Shown here: piece by piece, positions 1 to 7,800 of the stretch
Layout: each line of letters begins with the position of its first letter
Numbering within the stretch: the stretch's first letter is position 1
NCBI RefSeq assembly: GCF_004363775.1
Contig: NZ_SNZE01000001.1
Span: forward strand, 1-64,000
DNA length: 64,000 nucleotides
Direction: 5' to 3'
DNA from: Hydromonas duriensis
GTDB lineage: Bacteria > Pseudomonadota > Gammaproteobacteria > Burkholderiales > Burkholderiaceae
Notes under the pieces: generated by a model
Databases searched by the model: none
Told to the model about the DNA's origin: nothing
Seen by the model: only the letters and a program-made list of their open reading frames with translations
Position numbers and translations under genes: made by a program

Positions 1-539
1 TGGGTAAACGCTTAGCGGCTTCGGTGGCTAAAGGCATTAGTTTCTTTACACAAGGTGGGGGCATTAAATTGTTTGCTGCCAAAGGAGCGGTTGAGGTTCA
101 GGCGCAGAGTGGCAACATTGAACTGATTGCCGAGAAGATTATTAAAATCATTTCTGAGAAGAAGCGCATTGAAATCGCGGCGAAGGATGAGATTTTAATG
201 ACGGCGGGTGGCTCGTATATCCGTATCAATAAGGCGGGGATTGAGGAAGGCACGCCTGGGAATTGGAAGGCTTGGGCGGCGGATCATGATACGCCGGGGC
301 CGAAGAGTGTAGATTATGTATTACCATCTATTGGGAAAGAAATTTTTGATGAGCAAATTCAAATCCTTGATGTAAATGGCAAATTAACTTTTGCAAACTG
401 TAAATATGAAATAGAAATGAAAAATGGAAACGTATTTACGGGCATCTTAACTGCAGAGAGTAAAACTGAACGGATTGTGACGATACGCCCTGAAGAAATC
501 AGTAACATTAAAATTTATCCAAAAAATAAGGAGTCGTAA
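1..539 (+). CDS. vgrG: Type VI secretion VgrG spike protein, C-terminal part (5' end outside window)
   Basis: The reading frame is already open at the left edge and ends with TAA at 537-539, so only the C-terminal part is present. VgrG trimers form the needle tip of the T6SS and carry effectors. The visible part starts in the repetitive beta-helix region typical of the DUF2345 domain (short repeats such as GGGIKLFAAKGAVEVQAQSG), ending around the GSYIRI and GNWKAWAA motifs. About 70 further residues (from roughly base 330) form a charged, beta-rich extension that I do not recognise. It may be a cargo adaptor, which is inference. The next gene starts inside this stop codon, which suggests translational coupling to its cargo. 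Confidence 0.85.
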   Translation, partial: GKRLAASVAKGISFFTQGGGIKLFAAKGAVEVQAQSGNIELIAEKIIKIISEKKRIEIAAKDEILMTAGGSYIRINKAGIEEGTPGNWKAWAADHDTPGPKSVDYVLPSIGKEIFDEQIQILDVNGKLTFANCKYEIEMKNGNVFTGILTAESKTERIVTIRPEEISNIKIYPKNKES

Positions 540-1339
540 TGACTGACAACTCACTAAAAACGATACCCAAAGACTGTTGCAGTTTTCGGAGGCAAGCCCC
601 TGTCGTAATACCAATTTCAGGAGTGTCAACAAACAATAAATTGGTTGGCACTTCGGTGAGGACTGTTGAAGTAAAAGGAAAAGTACGGTTTTTAACAGAG
701 GGAGAGAAAAAAATGGCGAAGCGCTTTTACTCCAATAATAGTGGTGGTTCGCTCATACCATATGACAAAGTAACAATTCGAGAGGGAATGTTTGCTGACT
801 ATGATGACCGTGCAGTCACAAAAAATGGCACTTCAATTCATTGGCCATCGCCTTCTTATGAAGAAGATTTCTCAAAGGCCAGCCTAGTGAAACAAAAAAC
901 ATTTATTCATGAAATGGCACACATTTGGCAGTATCATTGTGGTGGTTGGGTTGCTTTAAATTCTTTATATCACCAAGGGGTCAGCGGCCAAGCAGCATAT
1001 AACTATGATCTTGACCACTTGCTTGGCTATTACCCTGTAGAAGCTCAGGCTCATATGATTGAAGATTATTATGCATTGAGGTATTTCGGCGCGCCTAATT
1101 ATAAAAAAACATCAGAAGATCAGTATTGGGATAAGAATCAGAAAAAATACATTTCGGGGCCGGTTTTTCTTTTCGGTGGATTTGCTGCGGATTTTATTGA
1201 GAAAAACAATTTAAATGATATATATTTGAATAAACGTTACCTTTACGAAGCCGCGTTAGAGCCTTACAAGAAAGCATTACGTTATTTTTTACAAGATCCA
1301 ACCGATAAAAGAGGCTACACCGAAAAAGGAAAAGTGTAA
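539..1339 (+). CDS. Putative T6SS-associated zinc metallopeptidase-like effector
   Basis: This is a 266-residue protein whose ATG overlaps the VgrG stop codon by one base. It carries a zincin motif, HEMAH at residues 124-128 followed by IWQYH, and a downstream Glu (about residue 168, in YYPVEAQAH) that could be the third zinc ligand. This layout resembles the DUF4157-like 'vgr-related' proteins encoded beside VgrG genes. No signal peptide or membrane segment is visible, which fits delivery through the T6SS rather than Sec. The three following genes encode lipoproteins that would reach the periplasmic side, so a periplasmic site of action is plausible. The metallopeptidase fold is supported by the motif; the effector role is inferred from context only. 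Confidence 0.6.
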   Translation: MTDNSLKTIPKDCCSFRRQAPVVIPISGVSTNNKLVGTSVRTVEVKGKVRFLTEGEKKMAKRFYSNNSGGSLIPYDKVTIREGMFADYDDRAVTKNGTSIHWPSPSYEEDFSKASLVKQKTFIHEMAHIWQYHCGGWVALNSLYHQGVSGQAAYNYDLDHLLGYYPVEAQAHMIEDYYALRYFGAPNYKKTSEDQYWDKNQKKYISGPVFLFGGFAADFIEKNNLNDIYLNKRYLYEAALEPYKKALRYFLQDPTDKRGYTEKGKV

Positions 1340-1388
1340 TTAAATCCCAATCTTAATAATAAGAGAAGCAATATTTTACGGAGGTTGT

Positions 1389-1844
1389 ATGAAGAAGATG
1401 ATTGTTTTATTGTTTACTTTGATTGCTACAGGATGTTGGGTAAGAGAATATGATGACCATGCTAACGTTAGGATTGATTCGGGCTTCATCTATCAAAAAG
1501 ACGGGGATTATTGTTTTACAACCCAAAGCCTAATGGAGGGCAACCAATTGATTGATTTAATAACGTACTGGGCTGACATCAATGGAGGAAAGAACGATGA
1601 TGACTCACCTTCTGTTTATGAGAGGCCACCAAAGCCTTATTTGTCTTCGTGCATTCCGCTGAGTCAATTGAATTCTACTTTTACCAGTGCGCTAAGCACA
1701 AAAGAAGGAAAAGTGAAATTTACGTTTCGCTTTTCTGAAAATAAGGATAGCGGTTACCGACCAGATTACTTTAACTTTACTGTCAATGTCTGTAAAAAAG
1801 GCTCCAATCTGGTTATGAGCGAAGAGAATGGGAAATGCACATAG
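1389..1844 (+). CDS. Candidate T6SS immunity lipoprotein, paralogue 1 of 3
   Basis: This is a 151-residue protein preceded by a good ribosome binding site (GGAGG at 1380-1384). It starts MKKMIVLLFTLIATGCW, a short lipoprotein signal with lipidation at the Cys of ATGC. The mature part has conserved blocks shared with the next two genes: YQ+DGDYCFTT, ERPPKPYLSSCIPLS, a FNFTVNVCKK stretch and a C-terminal GKC. The four conserved cysteines outside the lipobox suggest disulfides in the periplasm. Its place after a VgrG and a candidate effector fits the 'putative T6SS immunity periplasmic lipoprotein' class. The immunity role is inference. Confidence 0.65.
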   Translation: MKKMIVLLFTLIATGCWVREYDDHANVRIDSGFIYQKDGDYCFTTQSLMEGNQLIDLITYWADINGGKNDDDSPSVYERPPKPYLSSCIPLSQLNSTFTSALSTKEGKVKFTFRFSENKDSGYRPDYFNFTVNVCKKGSNLVMSEENGKCT

Positions 1845-1875
1845 AGGACTTTTATTTGAATTTTATAGAGCTTGT

Positions 1876-2331
1876 ATGAGAGGGATGATAATTGTGTTGC
1901 CCGTTTTGATTGCTGCTGGATGTTGGGCAAGAGAATATAGGGATCCAGCATTAGATAGGCTTGATACAGGTTTTGTGTATCAAAGAGATGGTGACTACTG
2001 CTTTACGACCGAATACCTGTTGAAAGACGATAAACTTATTAGCTTATCAAGCTATACCGCTCGCGTTAACGGTCACGAAAGCAAATATGAACACTCCTAC
2101 TTTGATGAAAATCCTCCAAAGCCTTTTTTATCGTCATGTATTCCACTGAGCAAACTAGATTACGGTTTCACAAATGCTTTGACAAAGAAGGAGGGACAGG
2201 TGAATTTTTATTTTAATCTCTCTGAAAATAAAGAAAGTAATTATCGACCATCGGCATTTAATTTTGTGGTTTATATCTGCAAGAAAAAATCGGCTTTAAT
2301 TATGCGCGAAGAGAATGAGAAGTGCAAATAG
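1876..2331 (+). CDS. Candidate T6SS immunity lipoprotein, paralogue 2 of 3 (divergent)
   Basis: I place the start at the ATG at 1876, because it gives a lipoprotein signal (MRGMIIVLPVLIAAGCW) and a 151-residue product matching its two neighbours. An upstream in-frame ATG at 1828 lies inside the preceding gene. The same blocks are present as in paralogue 1 (YQRDGDYCFTTE, NPPKPFLSSCIPLS, a Cys near the end), but most other positions differ, so this is the most diverged copy. The ribosome binding site is weak. It probably binds a related but different partner, or is kept as a decoy immunity gene; this is inference. Confidence 0.6.
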   Translation: MRGMIIVLPVLIAAGCWAREYRDPALDRLDTGFVYQRDGDYCFTTEYLLKDDKLISLSSYTARVNGHESKYEHSYFDENPPKPFLSSCIPLSKLDYGFTNALTKKEGQVNFYFNLSENKESNYRPSAFNFVVYICKKKSALIMREENEKCK

Positions 2332-2399
2332 AGGACTTGTATTTGATTAAGAAGTCTGGGTCAACCCATGCGCGAGAAGCAATATTTTTCAGAGGTTGT

Positions 2400-2855
2400 A
2401 TGAAGAAGATGATTGTTTTATTGTTTGCTTTGATTGTTTCAGGATGTTGGGTAAGAGAAACCTATAACCCAGCGTACGAATGGATTGATTCAGGCTTTAT
2501 CTATCAAAAAGACGGGGATTATTGTTTTACAACCCAAAGCCTAATGAAAGATAACAAATTGATAGATTTAGCATGGTATTCGGCTAGAATCAATAGCGGT
2601 GAGAGTAGTGGTGACCCTCCTTCTATTTATGAGCGGCCACCAAAGCCCTATTTGTCTTCGTGTATTCCACTGAGTCAATTGAATTCTACTTTAACTAGTG
2701 CGCTGAGCATTAAAAAAGGAAAAGTGAAATTTTCCTTTGGTCTTTCTGAAAATAAGGATAGCCATTACCGACCAGGAACTTTTAACTTTACTGTCAATGT
2801 CTGTAAAAAAGGCTCCAATCTGGTTATGAGCGAAGAGAGTGGGAAATGCACATAG
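2400..2855 (+). CDS. Candidate T6SS immunity lipoprotein, paralogue 3 of 3
   Basis: The start at 2400 gives MKKMIVLLFALIVSGCW, almost identical to paralogue 1, with AGAGG just upstream; this choice again makes a 151-residue lipoprotein. By hand alignment roughly three quarters of residues match paralogue 1. The differences cluster after the lipobox and between about residues 50 and 75, while the last 40 residues are nearly identical. All conserved cysteines are kept. No further copy follows: the 130 bases before recG hold no gene that I can see. Confidence 0.65.
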   Translation: MKKMIVLLFALIVSGCWVRETYNPAYEWIDSGFIYQKDGDYCFTTQSLMKDNKLIDLAWYSARINSGESSGDPPSIYERPPKPYLSSCIPLSQLNSTLTSALSIKKGKVKFSFGLSENKDSHYRPGTFNFTVNVCKKGSNLVMSEESGKCT

Positions 2856-2988
2856 AGGATGGAGTGCTACCACTTAGCCAGACAGTCAAGCCACTTTATC
2901 ATTGAGGTCTTGGAAGTAAACGAATAAACTATAGCGATGATTTTGCAGTCACCTTGTTAAACCAATTTTAAATAAATAAGGACATCGT

Positions 2989-5076
2989 TTGATTCCACTT
3001 CCATGCTTTTCCAAAGACCTTAAAATCACGCCTGCGTTGGGTGAGAAACTCGCTAAACTGGGCTTGATGTCGGATCAGGATGTGTTGTTGCACATTCCGT
3101 TGCGTTATGAGGATGAAACCCGTATCACGCCCGTAGCCGATTTGCGGTTGGGTGTGTTTGCGCAAGTACAAGTGACGGTGGTTGAGCAATCGGTGCAGTA
3201 TCGCGGCCGACGTTCTCTGCTTGTTACCACGCAGGATGTGGCTGGTGATGTATTGGTTGTGCGGTTTTTGAGTTTTTATCCCAATACATTGGCGGCTTTT
3301 CGTGAGGGGGCTTTGGTTCGCATACAGGGTGAGCCGAGGATGGGGCATTATGGTGTAGAAATGGTGCATCCGCGCTTTCAAAAGGTCAGTGACGCCACGC
3401 CGTTGTCTGAGCATTTGACGCCTGTGTATCCAACCACCGAGGGGCTGACGCAGGCCGCATGGCGTAAATTGATGGCAAGGGCCATGGATGTGGTTGATTT
3501 ACCTGAAATTTTACCGACCCAAATTTTGGATGAAACGTGGCCGACGTTGAACCAAGCCGTGCGCTTGCTGCACGCGCCACCTCCAGATGTGAATCCTTCG
3601 GCGTTGACGGAGCGGGACCATCCTGCATGGGCTCGCATCAAATTTGAAGAGCTGTTGGCGCAACAAATTTCGCTGACGCAAGCCAAGCTCAAGCGGGCTT
3701 CGGAGCATGCCCCCTCTTTGCAAGCCAAGAGTGATGTGTTGAATCGATTTGTGGCTCAATTGCCATTTGCCCTGACTGGTGCGCAGCAGCGGGCATGGGC
3801 GTTGATTGCTGACGATATGCACCGCAGCCAGCCGATGCATCGTTTATTGCAAGGGGATGTGGGTTCGGGCAAAACTGTTTTGGCGGCATTGGCGTGTGCG
3901 CAATGCGTGGCAGCAGGTTGGCAAGCGGCGGTGATGGCGCCGACTGAAATTTTGGCGGAGCAGTTGTTTGAAAAATTGCGTGGTTGGTTTGAGCCTCTTG
4001 GCGTGCGAGTGGTTTGGCTGGCGTCCAGTGTGAAAAAAAAGGATAAGACTCAAGCCTATGCTGAAATCACTGCACATGAGGCTCATATTGTCGTTGGTAC
4101 TCATGCGCTGATTCAAGAAGCGGTGCAATTCCATCAACTGGGCTTGGCGGTGATTGATGAACAGCATCGTTTTGGCGTGGCACAACGTTTGGCGTTGCGG
4201 CACAAGATGCAAAGTAGCGTTTTGATGGCTGGGCGCACCGATTTGGCAGATTACGCCCCGCATCAATTGATGATGAGTGCGACCCCCATTCCGCGGACGT
4301 TGGCGTTGTCTTATTTTGCTGATTTGGACGTGGCGATTATTGATGAATTGCCACCGAATCGCACCCCTGTGGTGACTAAGCTCATTGACCAACAACGACG
4401 TGGGGATGTGGTCGAAAAAGTCGCGCGTGACGTGGCGGCGGGGCGGCAGGTCTATTGGGTGTGTCCGCTCATTGAAGAGTCTGAAGCACTGGAGCTACAA
4501 ACGGCGATTGACACGCATGCCACCTTAAGCGAGGCTCTGCCTGAGTTGCGCATTGGCTTGGTGCACGGGCGGCTGAATGCCGCTGATAAACGGGCGGTGA
4601 TGCAAGCGTTTGTGGCGCATGAATTGGATGTGTTGGTGGCGACGACAGTGATTGAGGTCGGGGTCGATGTGGCGAATGCGTCGGTCATGGTGATTGAGCA
4701 TGCGGAACGATTTGGATTGGCGCAATTACACCAACTGCGCGGGCGTGTTGGTCGTGGCGCGGCGCACAGTACTTGCATTTTATTGTACGATAAACCCTTG
4801 TCTGCCATTGCCAAGCAACGTTTAAAAACCATGTATGAAACCACAGATGGCTTTGAAGTCGCTCGGCAAGACCTTTTGTTAAGAGGTGCAGGCGAGTTTC
4901 TTGGCACTCGTCAATCAGGCTTGCCGCTGCTGCGCTTCGCTGATATTGAAATGGACGTTGAGTTGCTTGAACGCGCACGCGATGCCGCTGCATGGCTATG
5001 GCAACATAATCCGCAGGCTGCAACGGCTCACTTAAAACGTTGGTTGGCGCAACGTGAGCATTATCTGGCGGGTTAA
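2989..5076 (+). CDS. recG: ATP-dependent DNA helicase RecG
   Basis: RecG is a 695-residue monomeric superfamily 2 helicase that remodels stalled replication forks and branched recombination intermediates. An N-terminal wedge domain (IPLRYEDETR near residue 36) precedes the helicase core: Walker A GDVGSGKT near 289-296, the DEQH box at 390-393, the motif III region MSATPIPRTL, and motif VI QLRGRVGRG. The C-terminal RecG signature GAGEFLGTRQSG is intact. The start is a TTG at 2989, chosen because AAGGA lies just upstream and the first in-frame ATG would remove conserved N-terminal sequence. Length is normal for the family. oxyR follows after about 20 bases. Confidence 0.95.
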   Translation: MIPLPCFSKDLKITPALGEKLAKLGLMSDQDVLLHIPLRYEDETRITPVADLRLGVFAQVQVTVVEQSVQYRGRRSLLVTTQDVAGDVLVVRFLSFYPNTLAAFREGALVRIQGEPRMGHYGVEMVHPRFQKVSDATPLSEHLTPVYPTTEGLTQAAWRKLMARAMDVVDLPEILPTQILDETWPTLNQAVRLLHAPPPDVNPSALTERDHPAWARIKFEELLAQQISLTQAKLKRASEHAPSLQAKSDVLNRFVAQLPFALTGAQQRAWALIADDMHRSQPMHRLLQGDVGSGKTVLAALACAQCVAAGWQAAVMAPTEILAEQLFEKLRGWFEPLGVRVVWLASSVKKKDKTQAYAEITAHEAHIVVGTHALIQEAVQFHQLGLAVIDEQHRFGVAQRLALRHKMQSSVLMAGRTDLADYAPHQLMMSATPIPRTLALSYFADLDVAIIDELPPNRTPVVTKLIDQQRRGDVVEKVARDVAAGRQVYWVCPLIEESEALELQTAIDTHATLSEALPELRIGLVHGRLNAADKRAVMQAFVAHELDVLVATTVIEVGVDVANASVMVIEHAERFGLAQLHQLRGRVGRGAAHSTCILLYDKPLSAIAKQRLKTMYETTDGFEVARQDLLLRGAGEFLGTRQSGLPLLRFADIEMDVELLERARDAAAWLWQHNPQAATAHLKRWLAQREHYLAG

Positions 5077-5096
5077 TCACGTATAGAGGAGGTGGC

Positions 5097-6026
5097 ATGA
5101 CCTTAACCGAATTGCGATACGTTGTCGCATTGGCACGAGAAAAACATTTTGGACATGCGGCTCAAGCCGCTTTTGTCAGTCAGCCCACTTTGTCCGTTGC
5201 GATTAAAAAATTAGAAGAGGAGTTGGGTGCGACTTTGTTTGAGCGCAGCATGCAAGAAGTTTATCCAACAGCCATTGGTGAGCAGGTCGTGGCGCAGGCG
5301 CAACTGATTTTAAACCAAGTCGAAGCACTTAAAGAGTTGGTCAAAAAAGGCCAAGACCCAAAGCAAGGCGCGTTGCAAGTCGGCATGATTTATAGCGTAG
5401 CCCCATATTTGTTGCCTCAGCTCATGCCGCACATGATGGCGCATCATTCGCAAATGCCCCTTATTGTCCAAGAAAACTACACCCATATTCTATTGGAGCG
5501 CGTCAAGCAAGGGACTTTAGATGCCGCATTTGTTGCCTTACCTGTGGATGACAGTGGATTATGCATCGCACCGCTGTATGACGAAGCCTTTTTTGTGGCC
5601 TTGTCCAAAAAGCATCCGCTGGCAAAAAGAAAGCACATCAGCGGTGAGGCCTTAACAGAAGAAGCCTTGTTGGTGTTGGGTGTTGGGCATTGTTTTCGTG
5701 AGCAGGTGTTGCAAGCGACCCCACGAGCCAAAAGTTTTCGAGTGGAGCAAGACGGCTTACAAAAGGCTTTTGAAGGCACTTCGTTGGAAACATTGCGACA
5801 CATGGCGGCGAGCGGCTTGGGAGTGACCGTTTTGCCTGCGCTCGCCGTAGTCAAAGCCGCGCCCAACGACCCTTTGGTTTATGTTCCATTTGCTAAACCT
5901 GTGCCCACACGCCGCGTGGTGCTGGTGTGGCGTAAAAATTATTCACGCTCTGAGGCCTGCGAAACTTTGGCTCAAGCGGTGCGTGAGTGTGGTTTGATGG
6001 GCGTTAGCGTCAAACACAAGATTTAG
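5097..6026 (+). CDS. oxyR: LysR-family peroxide regulator OxyR (resolving Cys208 replaced by Thr)
   Basis: This is a 309-residue LysR regulator. The N-terminal winged helix-turn-helix (residues 1-60, HFGHAAQAAFVSQPTLS) and the substrate domain align with OxyR, including GHCFREQ with Cys at exactly position 199 and TSLETLRHMAASG. In the classical protein peroxide makes a Cys199-Cys208 disulfide. Here residue 208 is Thr (ACC at 5718-5720). Other cysteines (about 156, plus two near the C terminus) do not match the usual partner. It follows recG, a common betaproteobacterial arrangement, with GAGGAGG before its ATG. The identity is firm; how it is switched is open. Confidence 0.92.
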   Translation: MTLTELRYVVALAREKHFGHAAQAAFVSQPTLSVAIKKLEEELGATLFERSMQEVYPTAIGEQVVAQAQLILNQVEALKELVKKGQDPKQGALQVGMIYSVAPYLLPQLMPHMMAHHSQMPLIVQENYTHILLERVKQGTLDAAFVALPVDDSGLCIAPLYDEAFFVALSKKHPLAKRKHISGEALTEEALLVLGVGHCFREQVLQATPRAKSFRVEQDGLQKAFEGTSLETLRHMAASGLGVTVLPALAVVKAAPNDPLVYVPFAKPVPTRRVVLVWRKNYSRSEACETLAQAVRECGLMGVSVKHKI

Positions 6027-6057
6027 GAATGAGGCCTTTGGCGGTTTTGGAGTATAA

Positions 6058-6106
6058 AAACGGGCTGCTTGTGATACCGATTTGATATCCATTGAGCAGC
6101 CCGTTT
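6058..6106. terminator. Stem-loop between convergent oxyR and YidB-like gene
   Basis: There are perfect 12-base arms (AAACGGGCTGCT at 6058-6069 and its complement at 6095-6106) with a 25-base loop. Read on the minus strand the stem is followed by a run of five T, so it best fits the terminator of the YidB-like gene. The long loop lowers confidence. Confidence 0.5.
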
Positions 6107-6188
6107 GACATGCACATGGTGCATTGTCACATTAAAATCAGTGCATATTTAAAGCGTCTTAATCCACCTGATTATCTGATTATTAAGC

Positions 6189-6719
6189 TTATTTACCCAA
6201 AAATTGTCCCAACACAGAACCAATGTCACTGGCATCTATTTTGCCGTTTGGGGTCAATTGGTTGATGAGGTTGGGTAGAAGCTGCGCTAAACCACCTGCG
6301 GCATCTTGTTCGGATAAGCCCGCTTGTTGCGCCAGTTGAGACAACATTCCGTTTTGACCTAATGTGTTGTGAATGTCGTCCGCTGAAATGGCTTGGTTTT
6401 CTCCTGTACCCACCCACGAGTCGACCTGTTGACCTAAGCCCAGCTGACTCAATAGCCCTGTTAGATTACCCAAACCACCTGCCACTTGGCTTTGGGCATC
6501 TTGGCCACCGCCCAATAAACCGCCCAGCATATCGCCTAAGCCGCCTTGTTGCTGATTGCCGCTTAACAGTCCGCCCAGTATGCCGCCCAAGCCACTTGAT
6601 GAGCCATTGCCACCTTGTTGATTGGTCATCATGCCTATCACTGCTTGTAACAAAGCGCCTTGTACGCCGCCTTGTTGATTACCCAACGCAGCACCTAAAA
6701 TTCCGTCCAACAAACCCAT
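6189..6719 (-). CDS. YidB-like (DUF937) glycine/glutamine-rich protein
   Basis: This is a 176-residue protein starting MGLLDGILGAAL. The N-terminal half is low complexity and rich in Gly, Gln and Leu (LGGLLSGNQQQGG, LGGLLGGG). The C-terminal half has the conserved DUF937/YidB pattern: VDSWVGTGENQAIS, then LAQQAGLS and LLPNLINQLTPNGKI. No signal peptide is visible. The biochemical role of the family is unknown, although the C-terminal part resembles a small helical bundle. It stands alone, convergent with oxyR and 237 bases from rsmE, with no operon partner. Confidence 0.8.
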   Translation of the reverse strand: MGLLDGILGAALGNQQGGVQGALLQAVIGMMTNQQGGNGSSSGLGGILGGLLSGNQQQGGLGDMLGGLLGGGQDAQSQVAGGLGNLTGLLSQLGLGQQVDSWVGTGENQAISADDIHNTLGQNGMLSQLAQQAGLSEQDAAGGLAQLLPNLINQLTPNGKIDASDIGSVLGQFLGK

Positions 6720-6790
6720 GATTGTATCCTTGTTAAAAATGCTTAAATAAAGGTGAAATAAATGTAAAACGTATTTTCACCAAGAGTGCA

Positions 6791-6817
6791 GCGGCAAATT
6801 CACGGCAAGTTTGCCGC
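6791..6817. other. Hairpin in the 237-base gap between rsmE and the YidB-like gene
   Basis: Perfect 8-base arms, GCGGCAAA (6791-6798) and TTTGCCGC (6810-6817), flank an 11-base spacer. There is no T tract, so a terminator is unlikely. It may be part of the 5' region of the minus-strand YidB-like gene. The rest of the gap shows nothing recognisable. Confidence 0.3.
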
Positions 6818-6956
6818 CTACCACATCGCATTGGTAAATCTTAGCATGAAGTCGAGCGGGGTAAATGATGAACAAATGAAAATTTAAATAAAATTAACCT
6901 CAGTTCATTCATTTAATCATTTAAAGGAGGCCTTGATAACGCTCTAAGAGACCGCT

Positions 6957-7697
6957 CTAAAAATCTCCCCAGAGGGTTTGTAATGCGGCAATTGTTGCCA
7001 AGCCCGCTGACTCAGTACGTAAGATGCGTGGGCCGAGCAGGGTGGGTGTGAAGTGTGCGGATTGTGCGTTCATCAATTCAGACTCATCAAAACCTGCCTC
7101 AGGGCCAATCAGCACCGTGACCGACTGCTGCGGTTGGGGTTGAGGTAGGGTTTTAAAAGGTTGAGCGTTGCGAGGGTGAAGGATTAATTTGAGGTCTTCA
7201 TTGTTTTTTTCAGCACCTAAAAAAGAGTTGAGGCTCATCGGCGCTGTTAATTCGGGTAGCACGTTACGCCCCGTTTGTGCACAAGCTGCGATGACGATGC
7301 GTTGCCAGTGTTCTAGTTTTTTTATGGCGCGTTCGCTAGACAATTTGATTTGGCTGCGTGCTGAAAATAGCGGAATAATGCGCGACACGCCCAATTCAAC
7401 TGCTTTTTCAATGGTCCAATCCATTTTGTCGGCGGAGGACAAACATTGCGCGAGGGTGATGGTTAATGGGGACTCAACGCTGAGTGTTTGAATGTCATTC
7501 AGTTGCGCTTGAGCTGATTTTTTATCAATGCTGATTAAATGAGCCTGTGCCGTTTGCCCTGCGCCATCAAATATCACAAACGGTTCGCCCACGCGCAAGC
7601 GCAATACGGTGACCGCGTGACGAAAAATCTCATCAGGCAACTGAAAAGGGGTGTTCATCGTCGCCCACGGCTGAGGTAAATAAAAGCGAGAAATCAT
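6957..7697 (-). CDS. rsmE: 16S rRNA (uracil(1498)-N3)-methyltransferase RsmE
   Basis: This 246-residue SPOUT-class methyltransferase methylates U1498 in the decoding region of 16S rRNA using S-adenosylmethionine. The N-terminal PUA-like part (RFYLPQPW, HAVTVLRLRVGEPFVIFDG) is followed by the knotted catalytic domain, with VLIGPEAGFDESE, the RSQIKLS segment and LGPRILRTESAGLATIA at the C terminus. These are the family signatures, and the length is typical. It is monocistronic here, divergent from yaaA. Confidence 0.95.
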   Translation of the reverse strand: MISRFYLPQPWATMNTPFQLPDEIFRHAVTVLRLRVGEPFVIFDGAGQTAQAHLISIDKKSAQAQLNDIQTLSVESPLTITLAQCLSSADKMDWTIEKAVELGVSRIIPLFSARSQIKLSSERAIKKLEHWQRIVIAACAQTGRNVLPELTAPMSLNSFLGAEKNNEDLKLILHPRNAQPFKTLPQPQPQQSVTVLIGPEAGFDESELMNAQSAHFTPTLLGPRILRTESAGLATIAALQTLWGDF

Positions 7698-7800
7698 GGT
7701 GATGTATTCATAAATGGTAAAGATGTGATGCGAGCATTTTACGCGTGAATGTGTTTAAATGATGCCCTGTTTCTTTAAAAATAGCCGTTACGAGGTTCTC

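Larger units (their letters stand above)
1362..2861 (+). repeat. Tandem array of three paralogous lipoprotein genes with conserved flanks
   Basis: Unit 1 begins near 1362 and unit 3 near 2374 with the shared leader GAGAAGCAATATTTT, followed by a ribosome binding site and a near-identical signal-peptide coding stretch. All three units end in a similar tail (CATAGAGGA or AATAGAGGA just after the stop). The last 60 or so bases of units 1 and 3 differ at a single visible position, whereas their centres have diverged. This suggests duplication plus gene conversion at the ends. Confidence 0.75.

Noticed and set aside
3378-4907. Several open frames of 80 to 180 codons antisense to recG
   Set aside because: They lie entirely within recG on the opposite strand, have no ribosome binding sites or domain pattern and reflect codon bias.
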